A DNA stretch of 64,000 nt from Haliclystus octoradiatus. Lineage: Eukaryota; Cnidaria; Staurozoa; Stauromedusae; Haliclystidae. The stretch covers positions 10,728,922 through 10,792,921 of the forward strand of contig OU744454.1 in NCBI GenBank assembly GCA_916610825.1, written 5' to 3'. The notes under the pieces were generated by a model that worked only from the letters and a program-made list of their open reading frames with translations, was not told the origin of the DNA and made no database searches. Positions 51,301-63,700 of the stretch are shown one piece after another. The position numbers and the translations under genes were made by a program. The stretch's first letter is position 1; each line of letters begins with the position of its first letter.

Positions 51301-54300
51301 TCAAAGGTTTTAATTTATCATGCTATGCTGGATTTTCAAAATTCAAAAGACTCAAACTTAAAACAATGTCATTCATCGTCAGGATCCGACAAAAGTAGGA
51401 ATACTGGAATTCTAGACTCTGGAAGGTTAGAAAATTAGGAAGAAAATTGATAATTTTAATGATTATTTATTGGTCAAACATCAACAAAACAATTCATCTA
51501 AACATCTTGAAAATGCCTCTAGAATTCAAGAAGGCTAAACCTTTTGTCGGACCCTGTTCATCGTACGTCAGTAACATGAAAAACAAATTGCTGAAATTAG
51601 CTCAAGCAAATGCTATATACATTCATAAAATTCATTGTTGACTTTTGTAATTAAACAGACGCCATATTTTTGAGTAAGCACAGGAATTCATCCGAAGTTG
51701 TGGCTTCAAAATTTGATGTGATTTCTAATGGAATCCTATATCCAATCTTTTATATAGATGAGTTCTAGTACCCTGTTTAAGATGATGCCCCATGTTGGCG
51801 CTGTTTGGACTATCCTCATGACAACATGTCACGACGAACATTCAAGAATTCGCAATGTAATGTAAAACGTGCGGAATCTAACGCACGCAATTCTATTGAC
51901 GTCATTTTCATTGTTTTTAAATTATCTATTGTTTTATTGAGTCTTTGTAAAGCCGCAATCTAGAAAGATCAGCTAATCCAGAACATTCGGTCTTTCGTAA
52001 ATCAAGGCATTGTTTAACATAGTTTGTTAATGGTTAATACTTATTTTTGGAAATAAATTTAGTATAAAAGTAGATGAAATTTGTAGAGATAATCAGATCT
52101 AAGAAGATGATCAGAGAGTAATGTTGTTGTGAAGTAAAATTATCAAGTTTATGTAAAGAAGTTTAAATGAGAAATATATGCATTGGAGATATTAACTGAA
52201 GATATATGTTTATTGGATTTCTTGGATCGAACCTTTCGTCTAACACTATTTGTCTAAAGTGTTAAGAGTTGGGCCTGTAACGAACAGCCAACATCCTCGT
52301 CCAATCAATGGGTGAGTCTCATTTATACAGAATTAATTGTGCCTAGTCAAGGACCCTACCTAAGAAGGCATCCAATTACATACACCTCCCTGTTAACGGC
52401 TCTAGTTTCTAAGAACAAGATACAGTCCTCTCAAAACAAAATAACTCAAGATAGAGCAGTTAACACCCCCTATCTACCAAATTATAACCTCTCTCACCTT
52501 TATATTTATCAAATAATTGTCCAATCTTTTTTCTATCAATCGTTGATTTTGTTTCCCGATTGAATCTTTCCGGATGCGTAAAATAATCATCGGTGGCAAT
52601 ATCAACTCGCCAATCGTGTGTACTCAAACAATAAATAGCAGTTTTTTCTCCTGTGTTAGTGACAGCAACAAATTGTCTGACTTTCTCTTTCTGTGATGAT
52701 TTCAGCCTGTTCTGAAGTAATAAAATAGCGACAAAAAAATCAATTCACAAGGTGCAGTTGAGGTATTGAACTGATCTTGCAAGCCTGTAACAGAGATTTT
52801 ACATTAAAATGTTGGAGGAAGAGAAAGGTATGTTCAGGGTCCGACAAAATGTTTTACCTTCCGCAAACATTAAATTTTCAGATAAACTTTTGAGTAATTT
52901 TACTGACATAAAAACGTAAAATCGAAGCCTTCTTTTAGGTTTATATCCAGCATTTTGCCTTTTCCTTCTGAATTTTTCTGGCCTTCCGCAAACTAGGTTT
53001 CCAAGTTTCCGGACTTTGTTGGACCCTGGGTATGTTGCTTGGATACCGAAATTACTTCAAAGATTGGATGCGATGCATTTCGTTGTTTACATGCGTAATG
53101 TTTATTATTACTATATGTGACTTTGGATTTCAGGTATGTCAACCATTCAGGTCGGCACTGGAGCTGTTAACTATTAAAGATCAAAGATGTATGCCCCTCA
53201 ACCGCTGCATGACATTCTTCACTGGAAAGAGAAGGAGATGTTTGGAAGGGGCTATGGGAAAGTTTCTTTGTCAGCTATGACTGACCGTCATTTGTGGTGT
53301 TCTTTGTGTAGCAAATATGTAAGGCGTAAGAGGGACGGCACATTCCTATAACTATTTCTATTCCTATACTACTCTTATTACTAGGCTACTATTATTAACC
53401 ACCTGCTGGACAACGAAGAGTTTACATTAAATCTTAAGGGACATTTTTACTACATCCATCAAATATATCTGCATTGTCTGTTATCATAAATATCCCATTA
53501 TTTACTATAAATGTGTTATATGCTTTATGCTATGGAATGCTGTAATTACATTAAAAAGAAGATTAAGACAATCAACTACTACATGGACTTGAAGACTGTG
53601 AGCGATGGATGGCGCTGTTTAGATGCATAATTGTTACTACTGTATTAATATAATGTGACTGTTGGATTTCAGACCTGCGCGGATCAAAATGTTTTCTATG
53701 ATTGGTAGGGTCTGCGTAATATCGACAGAAAGCTTGCGCTGGACTGAATCGTGAAGTATTTATCAACATATCATTGTAGAGTTAGAGTAGAGGGATCCCG
53801 AAAAAGGGAGGGTATCGTAACCATTCTTCCATTTTTTCCATAATTTCAAACTACATAACCTATATTCAGGCATGAGAGTAAAGCTCAGTCAGAAAAGAGG
53901 AAAATCCTTTGAAAAATGCTAACACAATAGCAAAACTAATGTTTTAGGTGATTTTTCTTTGTTCCAGAGCTGATAGAAAACGAGGAAATCAGCTTTTCCG
54001 AGGATTTCTCTCATGCCTGTATATTTAAGTACCTGTCTAACTAAAGATGGATTTGGGCACTTGAAACGTAATTGTACTAAAAATGTAGGTATTGGATTAC
54101 GAATTACAACTGAACTTAAAATTTGACTACCAATTGAAATTATCCCAATTCAGTAGCTCATTTAGTAGTTTTTAAATTTTCAATGTTTCAAAATTCAATG
54201 TTAATAGGCATTGCCTAGCATTGGCCTAGCTAACTAGGCAGCATAAATGGACAAATCACAAATGAAACAATCTACATATAGATAATCGAGTTTAAATAAA

Positions 54301-54682
54301 AAGGTATTAAATCATATCATATTAAACATATGCAGTTCTATGATGATTGAATCAGATATTCTTGAGGTAAAACATTCAATTCAAGGAACAATGCCAGGAA
54401 ACCTAAATTTGCGAACTATTAGGCCTATAGAAAATCCTCATCCTTCAAAAACGGAATTATTGTACACATAGCAATGTTTTCTATCTTATTAATCTGTTTG
54501 AGGATTGCAAATATTTCCTGTCTTGATAAGTTGAAATTGATAACATAAACACCGGGGTAATTAAAATACTTGAGGTGGAGATTGTGCGGTCGGTAGACCA
54601 ACTATTCATGGAAACAATAATATTATTAAAAAATTGAGTTTAAAAGTTTTAAATACAGAAATTTTAACATCGCACTCACCAT
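45375..54682 (-). CDS. DCUN1D1: DCN1-like protein (DCUN1D1/2 type), cullin neddylation co-E3, 7 coding exons, 257 aa
   Basis: Promotes NEDD8 transfer to cullins with UBC12 and RBX1. Coding exons: 54680-54682 (ATG only), 52498-52711, 50943-51108, 49238-49368, 48415-48497, 46708-46804, 45375-45454. Total 774 nt; 257 aa against about 259 in vertebrates. Residues 2-45 form the UBA-like region ([33 protein letters not shown]). The potentiating-neddylation domain then runs from ~60 to ~245: [96 protein letters not shown]. Exons 2-7 are certain. The one-codon first exon is chosen because ATG is followed by a strong donor GTGAGTG, with an ETS/YY1-like promoter block ~140 bp upstream; ATG at ~56742 with GTAAAT is the alternative. 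Confidence 0.92.
45558..45994. mobile_element. MITE family 2 interrupted by MITE family 1
   Basis: CACCTGACAAAAATGTAAGC at the left and TTATCAGACCTTG at the right are family 2 ends. The middle breaks at 45657 for a complete family 1 element. The right half carries ~80 extra bases before the TTTCTTCTGAATTT block. Confidence 0.55.
45657..45843. mobile_element. MITE family 1, full length, nested
   Basis: TACAGTGAAACCTGTATATA to ATAACAGGTTTGACTGTA, 187 bp, TA at both edges. Inserted in a family 2 copy within the last DCUN1D1 intron. Confidence 0.8.
46847..47026. mobile_element. MITE family 1, full length
   Basis: TACAGTCAAACCTCTTATAA to ATACAGGTTTCACTGTA, 180 bp, in DCUN1D1 intron 5. Nearly identical to the 13904 and 22168 copies. 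Confidence 0.8.
47823..47919 (+). mobile_element. 3' end of a retroposon with ATTCT tail
   Basis: TTTCATAAATCAATGTCTTT, CATGTGGTTGAAATAAAA and a tail of four ATTCT units. The sequence matches the minus-strand block at 19000-19097. Confidence 0.55.
48165..48270. mobile_element. MITE family 2 left half
   Basis: CAGGTCCGATGAAAGGTTCA, TTCTGGAATCCTAGAGGCAT and TTTGACCAATGAATCA follow the family 2 order, then the sequence departs from it. Confidence 0.5.
48530..49210. mobile_element. Possible hAT-like element, ~0.68 kb, filling DCUN1D1 intron 4
   Basis: The left edge has AAAGTAACAACGTTAATTGT and further GTAAC-rich words; the right edge has AAAGTAACTGTAACTAGTTA in inverted sense. Such GTAAC-repeat ends are common in hAT-type elements. 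No transposase frame is present. It takes up nearly all of the 740-bp intron between the exons at 49238 and 48497. Confidence 0.5.
49424..49602. mobile_element. Foldback element with GTTCATGAAC repeats (family 5)
   Basis: The left arm CCTGTGAAAACAGTTCAGGA continues through three GTTCATGAAC units. The right arm is the inverted copy ending TGAACTGTTTTCGCAGG. Arms are ~50 bp and the whole element is 179 bp. Located just upstream of a DCUN1D1 exon. Confidence 0.75.
49640..49720 (+). mobile_element. SINE A fragment
   Basis: GCTTAGCCTTGAATTGATCT and ACATCAAATGAATATCACCT match the stretch just after the B box of SINE A. Only ~80 bp remain. Confidence 0.5.
50556..50590. repeat. ATC trinucleotide microsatellite
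   Basis: About ten ATC/TCA units in DCUN1D1 intron 3. Confidence 0.9.
51165..51276. mobile_element. MITE family 2, shortened
   Basis: CAATGTCCGTTGAAAGGTTT at the left, TTTTTGTCGGACCCTG at the right, with CCTTCCGGTATCT at both ends of the interior. It begins only ~57 bp upstream of the DCUN1D1 exon at 50943-51108. Confidence 0.7.
51380..51556. mobile_element. MITE family 2, full length, opposite orientation
   Basis: CAGGATCCGACAAAAGTAGG to CCTTTTGTCGGACCCTG, 177 bp. Together with 51165-51276 it makes an inverted pair in the same intron. Confidence 0.72.
52835..53028. mobile_element. MITE family 2 variant
   Basis: CAGGGTCCGACAAAATGTTT to ACTTTGTTGGACCCTG, 194 bp. The interior differs (CCTTCCGCAAAC instead of CCTTCCGGAATC), so it may be a subfamily. 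In DCUN1D1 intron 1. Confidence 0.65.
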
Positions 54683-54823
54683 ATCTTAATAGTTTATTTG
54701 TTGGTTTTATTATTCTTTTTTATTGACCATTACTGCTGTGTTTTCTTTACAACAGCTTCGTCATTTCTGACTAAAAATGACCAAGGCAAATTTTTGTTAC
54801 TTCAACAAAAATGCTTTTTTCCT

Positions 54824-54841
54824 GGCCATCTTACCGGAAGT
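54824..54841 (-). promoter_or_regulatory. ETS plus YY1-like sites, likely DCUN1D1 promoter
   Basis: The minus strand reads ACTTCCGGT followed directly by AAGATGGCC, an ETS-type and a YY1-type consensus side by side, ~140 bp upstream of the chosen start codon. Such pairs mark many housekeeping promoters. This supports transcription starting here. Confidence 0.45.
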
Positions 54842-55442
54842 TCAAATGATGGAAGTAACAGGGAGACCAGACTGTGTAGATGACAATTTGATCATAGTTC
54901 GATAAATTTATGTTTTCATTGCAACTTAAATAGTACAATTATTTGTTCATTATATTCATTATTACGCTTTAGAATTTGATAACTAAATAAAGATAGATTT
55001 AGATTAGATTAGTTTCCTTTATTCGATTTTCTATAAAAAAGTTATCAATTTGTTGGATTTTCTCATGACTGGAGAAAATATCAGTTGCCATGACTACCAA
55101 AGTACAAGTATGCTCGAGCTGTCTCGTTTGCAATCTTTCATACTAAAAATGGCTTCTGAAAAATCAATAAATAGGCATTATTGAGTTTATAGAAATTTAG
55201 TTGGACATGAAATGAAGTTTAATTTACTGGAAAGGATATTTTACTTCAACAGGACTATTCGAAAACTGGCATTGATTCATAATATATTGAATTATGCTGA
55301 ACAATGGTATGCTACATCGATGCTAATCTTATCTTATCTAGGCATATGATCTGAATTTCATAGGCCTACCCTAAATGATGGCATAGGAATTTGGATTCCT
55401 AACTCCAACCAAAAATCAACAATTGCCTAGCCTAGCCATATT

Positions 55443-55476
<34 letters not shown>

Positions 55477-57778
55477 ATTTATCATTTATACATCAACTAG
55501 GTAGGCCTAAAGTTGAAACATTTTTGTGCAGATTAGGATTTGAAGCGTGGGTACGTTTTATTGTATGGCCGAATGCTCTTCTTGACGCTAACCAATAATG
55601 CTCCTGCCAGGCCAGACTGCATTCTTTGTAAATGCGCAGGGAAGAAAAAACACATCTTAAAAATTTTGCTGTTTGAGGGAAAAATTTTCCCAAAAGAATT
55701 GCGGATAATAATTTCGCTTTGTATAATAATTTCAAATTTTTAATAGTGCTTTTTAACATTTAGTTAGATAAAACAGCACTTAACAGTTAAGGAACAATGT
55801 AAGCTGTTAAACAATTATCTACAAATTAAAATATGATAAATTGTTCTTATTTATGTTGAATGCTTGACTAAATGAAATTAAAATGTTTTTCTAAAGTCAA
55901 ATCTAAATTCTATAAATATTTCTTGTTTTTCTATTCATATTTTATTATAAACGCAGGTGTAAATAAATGAATTTTTAAATTTACTAGATTTCAAGTTGCA
56001 TGCAAATGCATGCTTGTATTGAATTGTGAATCATCTGGCTTAACTGGCTCAACATAAATGCATGAAGAAATCTATGTAGAAAAGCCGATCGAAGCCGTAA
56101 CTTAATTGAGAAAATATTCTATTTCATTGTTTCTGTTGAAAGAAGCATGATTTCTGACAAAGTATAGAATGAGAATTTAAAAACTATCTATTATTTCTTT
56201 GCATCTTATTTCGTTAGTTACAGTCATGTACTTTCTTATATATTTCAATTGAATCTGCTATTCAGATCAGAGATTCAATCCCTGGCAGCCAGTCTGCATT
56301 CGTTGTACTAATTGAGGAAGATATCCCCGCATATTTTGAGAGGTCTTCCTGTACATACCCTCAATGAAACTTCCCCTCCGCTTTTTCGTGAAGGTTGTCA
56401 TGCAACTTTGATCTCTAAACATGGTCTTCAAAAGTCATCTGATGTTGATGAGCAATAGCAGAGGCAGAACTTCTAGGGGAAGACTAAGAAAGTTATCTAA
56501 GCTTAGTAGGGAAGATCGGGGTGAATTAGAACAAGTTTTCTTAAAAAGTTCATTGCTCCTAAACGGCTCAGGCAAAACTCACAATTTTGGTATATCAAAT
56601 TGTATTGTCTGAAATTTATATACAAAATATCTGAATAATGTCAAATCAAAGTTGAAACAATGTTTAACGGAAGAATGACATTTTTTCAAAGTCGCAATTT
56701 TGCGAAAATGTGGGGTGAAACGGAATGATTGCAAATTTACCATTACTTCATCGAATTTCTTCAAATAAATTGAATATCATAACTATTGACCCTTTGAAAG
56801 TTGATATCAACAATGATAAATCAAATAGATACTTAAGAAACATAAAGAAACTTACTTTCAAATATGAATTTATCAGATTATCATTTTCCACACAAAAACA
56901 ATTATGTCTTCCGAAAACATTATAAAATCTTCACAATTAGCCTACCAGTAGAATTTTTCAAATTTGAGTTATAGTTGAGAGAATATGAGTAAGGTAAATC
57001 ACTTAATTGGTTTTTAGCTAGATATAAGTAATAGGCTACAGTATAAATAAAACAACACTCAATTCCATGCAGTCTTTAGAAAAAGTCGCTTTCCTTCTGA
57101 AGATGTCAAATTCAAAGAAATCGCTCATGCCAATGTTTTGTTTACATTATAATTCACACTGATTCACCAGGAAAATAATAAATAAAAAAAAGACAATACA
57201 AACTCATTAATTTTACGTTGGAAATAAAAATTACAAAAGGATCAATGGTTTTTTAGAAATAATACAAGGTTATTTACTGATGAAGGGAGGCAATTGAACC
57301 AATTTAATGGTTTAAAATGAATGATTTCTTCTTGGTGTGAAAATCAAAGGCGGAGTGACAACAAAGCAAAGCAGTGTGAAGCCTGACTGTGATTGAAATG
57401 TTTCCCGTCGTGTTCCATTCAACCCCATCGTAAACCTTGCAACATAAACACTATTTACTGGAAAGTTTGTTGGAAAAGACAAAATTAACAACTTTCTACA
57501 TAATAACACGGAAATTCTCTACACAATGGTATGCAATAACACCTGTTGCTTGAAGAAATGAAAATAAAATTGGAATTAAAAGTCCAATACCCTAGCCGCT
57601 GGCAAGGCCAAATCAAATCAAATAATTTATCAAGTAAATTTTGGACAACAGAATCAAATTTCAAATTAATCAAAATAATCAACTAGTAGCCTAGTACGTA
57701 GCAGCATGTTATTATGCAATTAACTTTCCAGTTAATTAATAGGTATGATCCATTAATATTTTTAGTATTTGAATTATT
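54842..57778. other. Head-to-head intergenic region, DCUN1D1 and LRR gene
   Basis: No gene confirmed. It holds a TTG microsatellite (55443-55476), a stretch of short open frames on both strands near 55500-55760, and an open frame at 56421-56609 with no recognisable product. Confidence 0.45.
55443..55476. repeat. TTG trinucleotide microsatellite
   Basis: About eleven TTG units. Confidence 0.9.
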
Positions 57779-60700
57779 ATGAAGAAGAAAAAGAGCACCA
57801 AAAAATCGAAATCAACCAATGCTACATCAAAAACAGAACAGGCTGTCGCTCTTCTGAAAATTTACACAGAAAAATGCAAAGAAAAACAAATTATTCCTAA
57901 TTTTGTTTTATTGGAATCTCTGAATGGATGCATCAATGATGACGAAACATTTACAAAGGTAAAATGTTTCAATTGATAAAATTTAAGATTTTAAAATTAC
58001 AGTAGCGTACTGATTATAGAATGGATGATAGCAGTAAGATCTAGGCCTGATCCTGGGATAAAAAGTTCACGATTTCATGAACGGTTCATGAATTGTTCAT
58101 GAATGTAGAATGGCGTCATTTAAATGAATTTCTGTATGAAATTTTCATGAACAGTTCATGAATTCCAATGAAAAGGGTCAGGAGAAAAATCAGAAAAATT
58201 AGGCCATTTAATTTTCAAGAACAGTTCATGAACCGTTCATGAAGTCCTGAACTGCTATTCAAAGGGGAGCCTGTTTAATCATTTTTTGTTTGATGTGACT
58301 TCTACTTCAGGTGTCATAAAGTAGAGGTGTTAATTTTGTTTGCATTTCAATTATAGCTTTGGTTGGATTTTACTTTATCAAATATCACCACATCAGAGAA
58401 TGGAACATCTTCATGTGATATGAAATTACTTGTTAACTCTGTTCTTATTGCTAAGACATATAACATCAGTTTTATCGGACTCAATCATGCAACAATTGCC
58501 GATGAAGAAATGACAGACTTGGTACGTTGAGTTCAATAAGTTTAATGTGTTTTTGACTATGTAAGACAATGGTCTATATGAGGGAGATATATACCCGACA
58601 GTGCAGTAATTGATCTGAGTGAATGTAAACGTTAATCACTCCACGAAGAACGGACTTAACCCCATTCTCTACACATGACTCCAAACATAACTGCGGTCAG
58701 CTAGCAGACTTCATATTTGTAATATTCCATTTTCAGTTGGCTACATGATAACTGTCATTCACCCATTGATTACTTGTTTATTGGGGACATAAAACCATAA
58801 TTTACAGACAAGTCCAGACATGTGTGCACCGACAATGAATTGAACCAGGCCTCACATGCAATGCATGGACACTCTGCCACTAAGCTACCAGTGCACATAT
58901 TACATCACAGCTGTGATCACAGGAGGGAACTACATGCAATATATATAAGCATCTAAGTCACACATCCGACCTGATCTCTAGATCGCATAGTAGCAAACAC
59001 GTTACACATTTGTTTATTAAACTAGAACATCCATGCTGAAATTTGATTTTTTGATGATATTCCCCTCTTGGAACGCAGTTCAATAATTGCTTGATTGTCC
59101 CATTTTCATGAACTGTTCACAAACTTGAAACTAAAGGTCCATAGAGACTAAAGTTCCATAGAGAAGTTATTCAAAGATTGTTCACCATGCAATAATGAAT
59201 TTGTAAGAAGAAAGCGATAATGCTTTGTTTGTTTTGATCTTGTAAGTTTATTCTAGCAATGATGTTTTTCAGTGTGCCGAGAGACGTTATACAACCACTG
59301 CGTGACGTAACAAAAATAAAGCAACTTTGACGCTCCATAAATCGTTGTTAAATCTCAAACGAGCACTCTATTAATATTCTCGTTCCATCTGGAATATGAG
59401 CCTTCATTGCCCCTCCAAAAACACTTCATGGGTTCATGAACTGTTCTTGAACTGTTCATGAACGTTTAATGGCTTCAATTGTATGAACTTTCCATAATTT
59501 TTCATGAAATTTTAATGAACAGTTAAATAATTGCAATGAAAAGCTCATTAAACAATTTCCAGGAAAATAGGGCCATTTAGCGTTCAAGAACATTCAGTGA
59601 ACTGCTCTTCACAGATTATGGAACAAAAATTCAACACATCATTACCGCGATAACAATATTTGGCCTACGGATTAATAGAATCATCTTTTGCTTACAAAAG
59701 CTGCGTTTCCTGACTTGGACTTAACAATGTAAGCGGTGTAAAAGTGAAAACAGTTCATGAACGCTAACTGGCCAAATTTTCATTGATCCTTCATGAACAG
59801 TTCATAGGCAGTTCATAATCACCCTTTTAAGAAAAATCCATGAGTTTATGAATAGTTCATCCACATTTTTTTGTGGGTTCATAAACACTTCATGAATCGG
59901 TTCATAGACTGATTCATGAATGTGAAATTTCCTGAAAGTTCATGAACAGTTCATGAATTTTTTTGCTTGGGCCTGAGCTCTTTGAACCCAGCAAATTGTT
60001 TCGCCAGAGAAAGTAACCAGTGACATGACAGAATTACATTATAGGCTCTGGCTTTGTATGCTAATACAGTCAAAATCACATACATGAAAACACCATGAGG
60101 GTGTCAAATCTTATTTAAGTATGAAGCTGGGTTTTCAATTTTCAGCGAAGGATGTCGACAGTATATCCTTGAATATCTAGGAGAATCATTGATTTTAATA
60201 TATATTCTTTACATTTTAAATTGGCCGTCCTTTCCTTTTGTCTGTTAATTGTAATTTTAATCGTAATGGATCTCACTTGATTGCCATGTGTTATATGGTA
60301 TAGGCTTATATAAAGTTGCTCAAGATTACATCCTGCTAAAAGCATTTCATGAACAGTTCATGAACAGCTATTGAACATTAAATGGCCCCAAATTTCCATG
60401 AACTGTTCACGAACTCTTGAAGTGTTCATGAACTCTTCACAAACTCCTGAACTGTTTTTTTTTTCAAGGAACATCTCAAACAACCATAGACAGGGTCCAA
60501 ACTAATTGGGGATCCTGGAATCATAAACCCTGGAAGGGAAAATTCAAAGAAAATTGATAATTTTATAATCTATTATGACAAACTTCAACAAAATTTTTGA
60601 AGAAAATGTTGAAAATGTTTCAAGATTCCGTAAAGCTAAACCTTTTGTCAGACACCAGTTTCATAGAAATATATAATAATTATATTTTACTATTACAGTA

Positions 60701-63700
60701 AAATAATTTGTTCATCCCTTAATTTGAAGCAGAAGCACACTCTTTCAATTTCAATACTCAGATTGATATACAGTCAAACCTGTTATGACTGCCACCTCTA
60801 CACAACGGCCACCTGTCTATAGTGGTCACTCATGCAATGTCTAAAATAGTATTTTGTATTGAATAAAATAAAACCTGTATATAAAGGCCACCTGTCTATA
60901 GTGGTCAATTTATCTGCTTTAGTAGCTGGCTGTTATATACAGGTTTCACTGTACTGTAATTATATCCAAGTTGATATTCCCTTGTTTTTGATCTTCTAGA
61001 TACTTCTGCTGGGACATAAAAAGTTTATCATAACTTCATTGGAATTGACAAATTGCATGTTTTCATTTGACTCTGCAAAGCGATTGTCGAGGTAAAGGGA
61101 AAATATACTACATATAAAATTATATTATAAACTCGCTATACGCTATTTAAAAACTTGTTAAAAACTCAACTCGTTATAATTTGACCCAAGTTTCAACTCA
61201 TAATTTCATAGTTTCAAGTTTCGAGGTTTTAGCTCATTAAAAACTCGTTATATTTCTGACATTTACTTCAAACTCATTGGAAAATTTGTTTTTATAAAAC
61301 AAGTTTGATTATATTATAAACTCGCTATACGCTATTTAAAAACTTGTTAAAAAACTCAACTCATTATAATTTGACCTAAGTTTCAACTCATAATTTCATA
61401 ATTTTAATTTTCGAGGTTTTAACTCATTTAAAACTCGTTATATTTCTGACATTTACTTCAAACTCATTAAAAAATTTGTTTTTATAAAACAAGTTTAATT
61501 ATATTATAAACTCGCTATACACTATTTAAAAACTTGTTAAAAAATTCAACTCGTTATAGTTTGACCCAAGTTTCAACTCATAATTTCATAGTTTCAAGTT
61601 TCGAGGTTTTAACTCATTAAAAACTCGTTATATTTCTGACATTTACTTCAAACTCATTAGAAAATTTGTTTTTATAAAACAAGTTTGATTATATTATAAA
61701 CTCGCTATACGCTATTTAAAAACTTGTTAAAAAACTCCAACTCATTATAATTTGACCTAAGTTTCAACTCATAATTTCATAATTTTAATTTTCGAGGTTT
61801 TAACTCATTAAAAACTCGTTATATTTCTGACATTTACTTCAAACTCATTAAAAAATTTGTTTTTATAAAACAAGTTTAATTATATTATAAACTCGCTATA
61901 CACTATTTAAAAACTTGTTAAAAAATTCAACTCATTATAGTTTGACCCAAGTTTCAACTCATAATTTCATAGTTTCAAGTTTCGAGGTTTTAACTCATTA
62001 AAAACTCGTTATATTTCTGACATTTACTTCAAACTCATTAGAAAATTTGTTTTTATAAAACAAGTTTTTATTGATTTTGCATCTTCACAGTGTATGATGG
62101 ATTGATGGCCTTATTGTGTTTGGAAACATTTGACTCTCTTCTCTTCCTCAATCCAGACAATGTCTGACAAAAGGTTCACCCTTTCTGAAATCTTAAACAA
62201 CATTGTATATTTTCTTCTGAGTTTTTGTTGTTGTTGAGGTTTGACCTATAAATCAGAAAATTATCAATTTTCTTCTGAATTTTCTCTCGCCTTCCGGGAT
62301 CTAGAATCCCAGGACCCCCACTTTTGTCGGATTCTGTGTTCAGATCAGGTAATGTTCTTGCAGCAAAACAGATCCTGCTCTAAACTGTGTCACTGTGTCA
62401 GATAGATTAACAACATAATATAAACAATAATATCTTCTCATTATCATAATAATGGTAAGCCATGCCTTCTGACGTTATAAGAGGAAGGAAGCTGAGAGCT
62501 GCTATGTTGGTTAGTCGGAAATCTTTGATACAGCAGGCATGGCTGTAAACGATGACTACAAAATGTGAAAAACGACAATGAGTATTTAACATGATAAATT
62601 ACATGACTACAAGTTAACGAGGATATAACAGCTCTTGAGAAAACCACTGAACAAGAACTTGAAGAGCAGAGGAATATACATGTGCCATCAATCTGAAGAT
62701 AGATGCTACTTCAGCGGCACACATCGATTGCCTATTGTATAATGTATGTTTATTTTTTAAAGAAGTTGGTTAAATAATTTGATGTTTGAGGTTAACCTGA
62801 GCGAAAAATTTACTAATTTCATGAACACTTTATTAATAGGTCATGAACCATCTATGAACGCTAGAAGCCTGTTTGTCATGAACTGTAGGCGGCGGCCTAC
62901 GTGAGCTGTTTTAACTGGAGTAGCATATAGAAGGAGAGGGAATGTTTGTTAAAGCTAAGCAATTACGGCTGCATCAAGTGTTATTTTGATGTAGCTTTGG
63001 CATTTTGATTGGCTGACGTCCATCCACGGATATCAACTAACAAAACAAAGAAAATTAGTGTTGTGAATATTGTTTTCACCTGATTAAAAATGTATAGAGT
63101 TAGATTATTTAACAGAAAATATGAATAGCTATGCTGCACTTTTACCAAGATGCAGCATAAGCCATAATTAAAACTGAGTTAATGAATTGTCTTTCCGATT
63201 TTAGTTCTTTCATTGGAAATAATCTCAAAAGCATCTGTCTTGACTACACAGTGTATGTATTAATTAAAGAACATCATTAATATTCTATACAGTCAAATCT
63301 GTTATAACGGTCACCTCTATACAGCGGCCATCTGTCTATAGTGGTCACTCTTGCAATGTTTCAAATAGTATTTTCTATTGAATCAAACCTGTATATTAAG
63401 GTCACCTGTCTATAGTGGTCAATTTCTCCACATCTCCTAGCTGGCTGTTATCTACATGTTTCATTCGAGAATTGACTTGAAACTTTTGTCACACTTTTTT
63501 GCTGGGGGACAACCTTGTATTAAATCTCGTTGAATAGCAAAGATTGGTTTTTGTTCGTGCCAAACTAAATGCAGTTCTTTTTTAATCAATCATTAGCATT
63601 CTTTTAATGAAAACATTTTCATGTTTATGAACTGCTATCAATCTACCTGAGAGCTTAAACTCATAAACGGTTCATAAACAATTTTTGCATGCCTCTTTCA

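Noticed and set aside
55493-55759. 88-codon minus frame near the TTG microsatellite
   Set aside because: No recognisable motif, no splice partners, composition like the surrounding AT-rich DNA.
56579-56764. Alternative first exon for the DCN1-like gene (ATG followed by GTAAAT near 56742)
   Set aside because: The donor is weaker and it lies 2 kb further away, without the promoter-like ETS/YY1 block found above 54682. Not excluded.
58052-60470. CRISPR-like array of spaced repeats
   Set aside because: The repeats are irregularly spaced inverted units of foldback elements in an animal intron, not direct repeats with uniform spacers.
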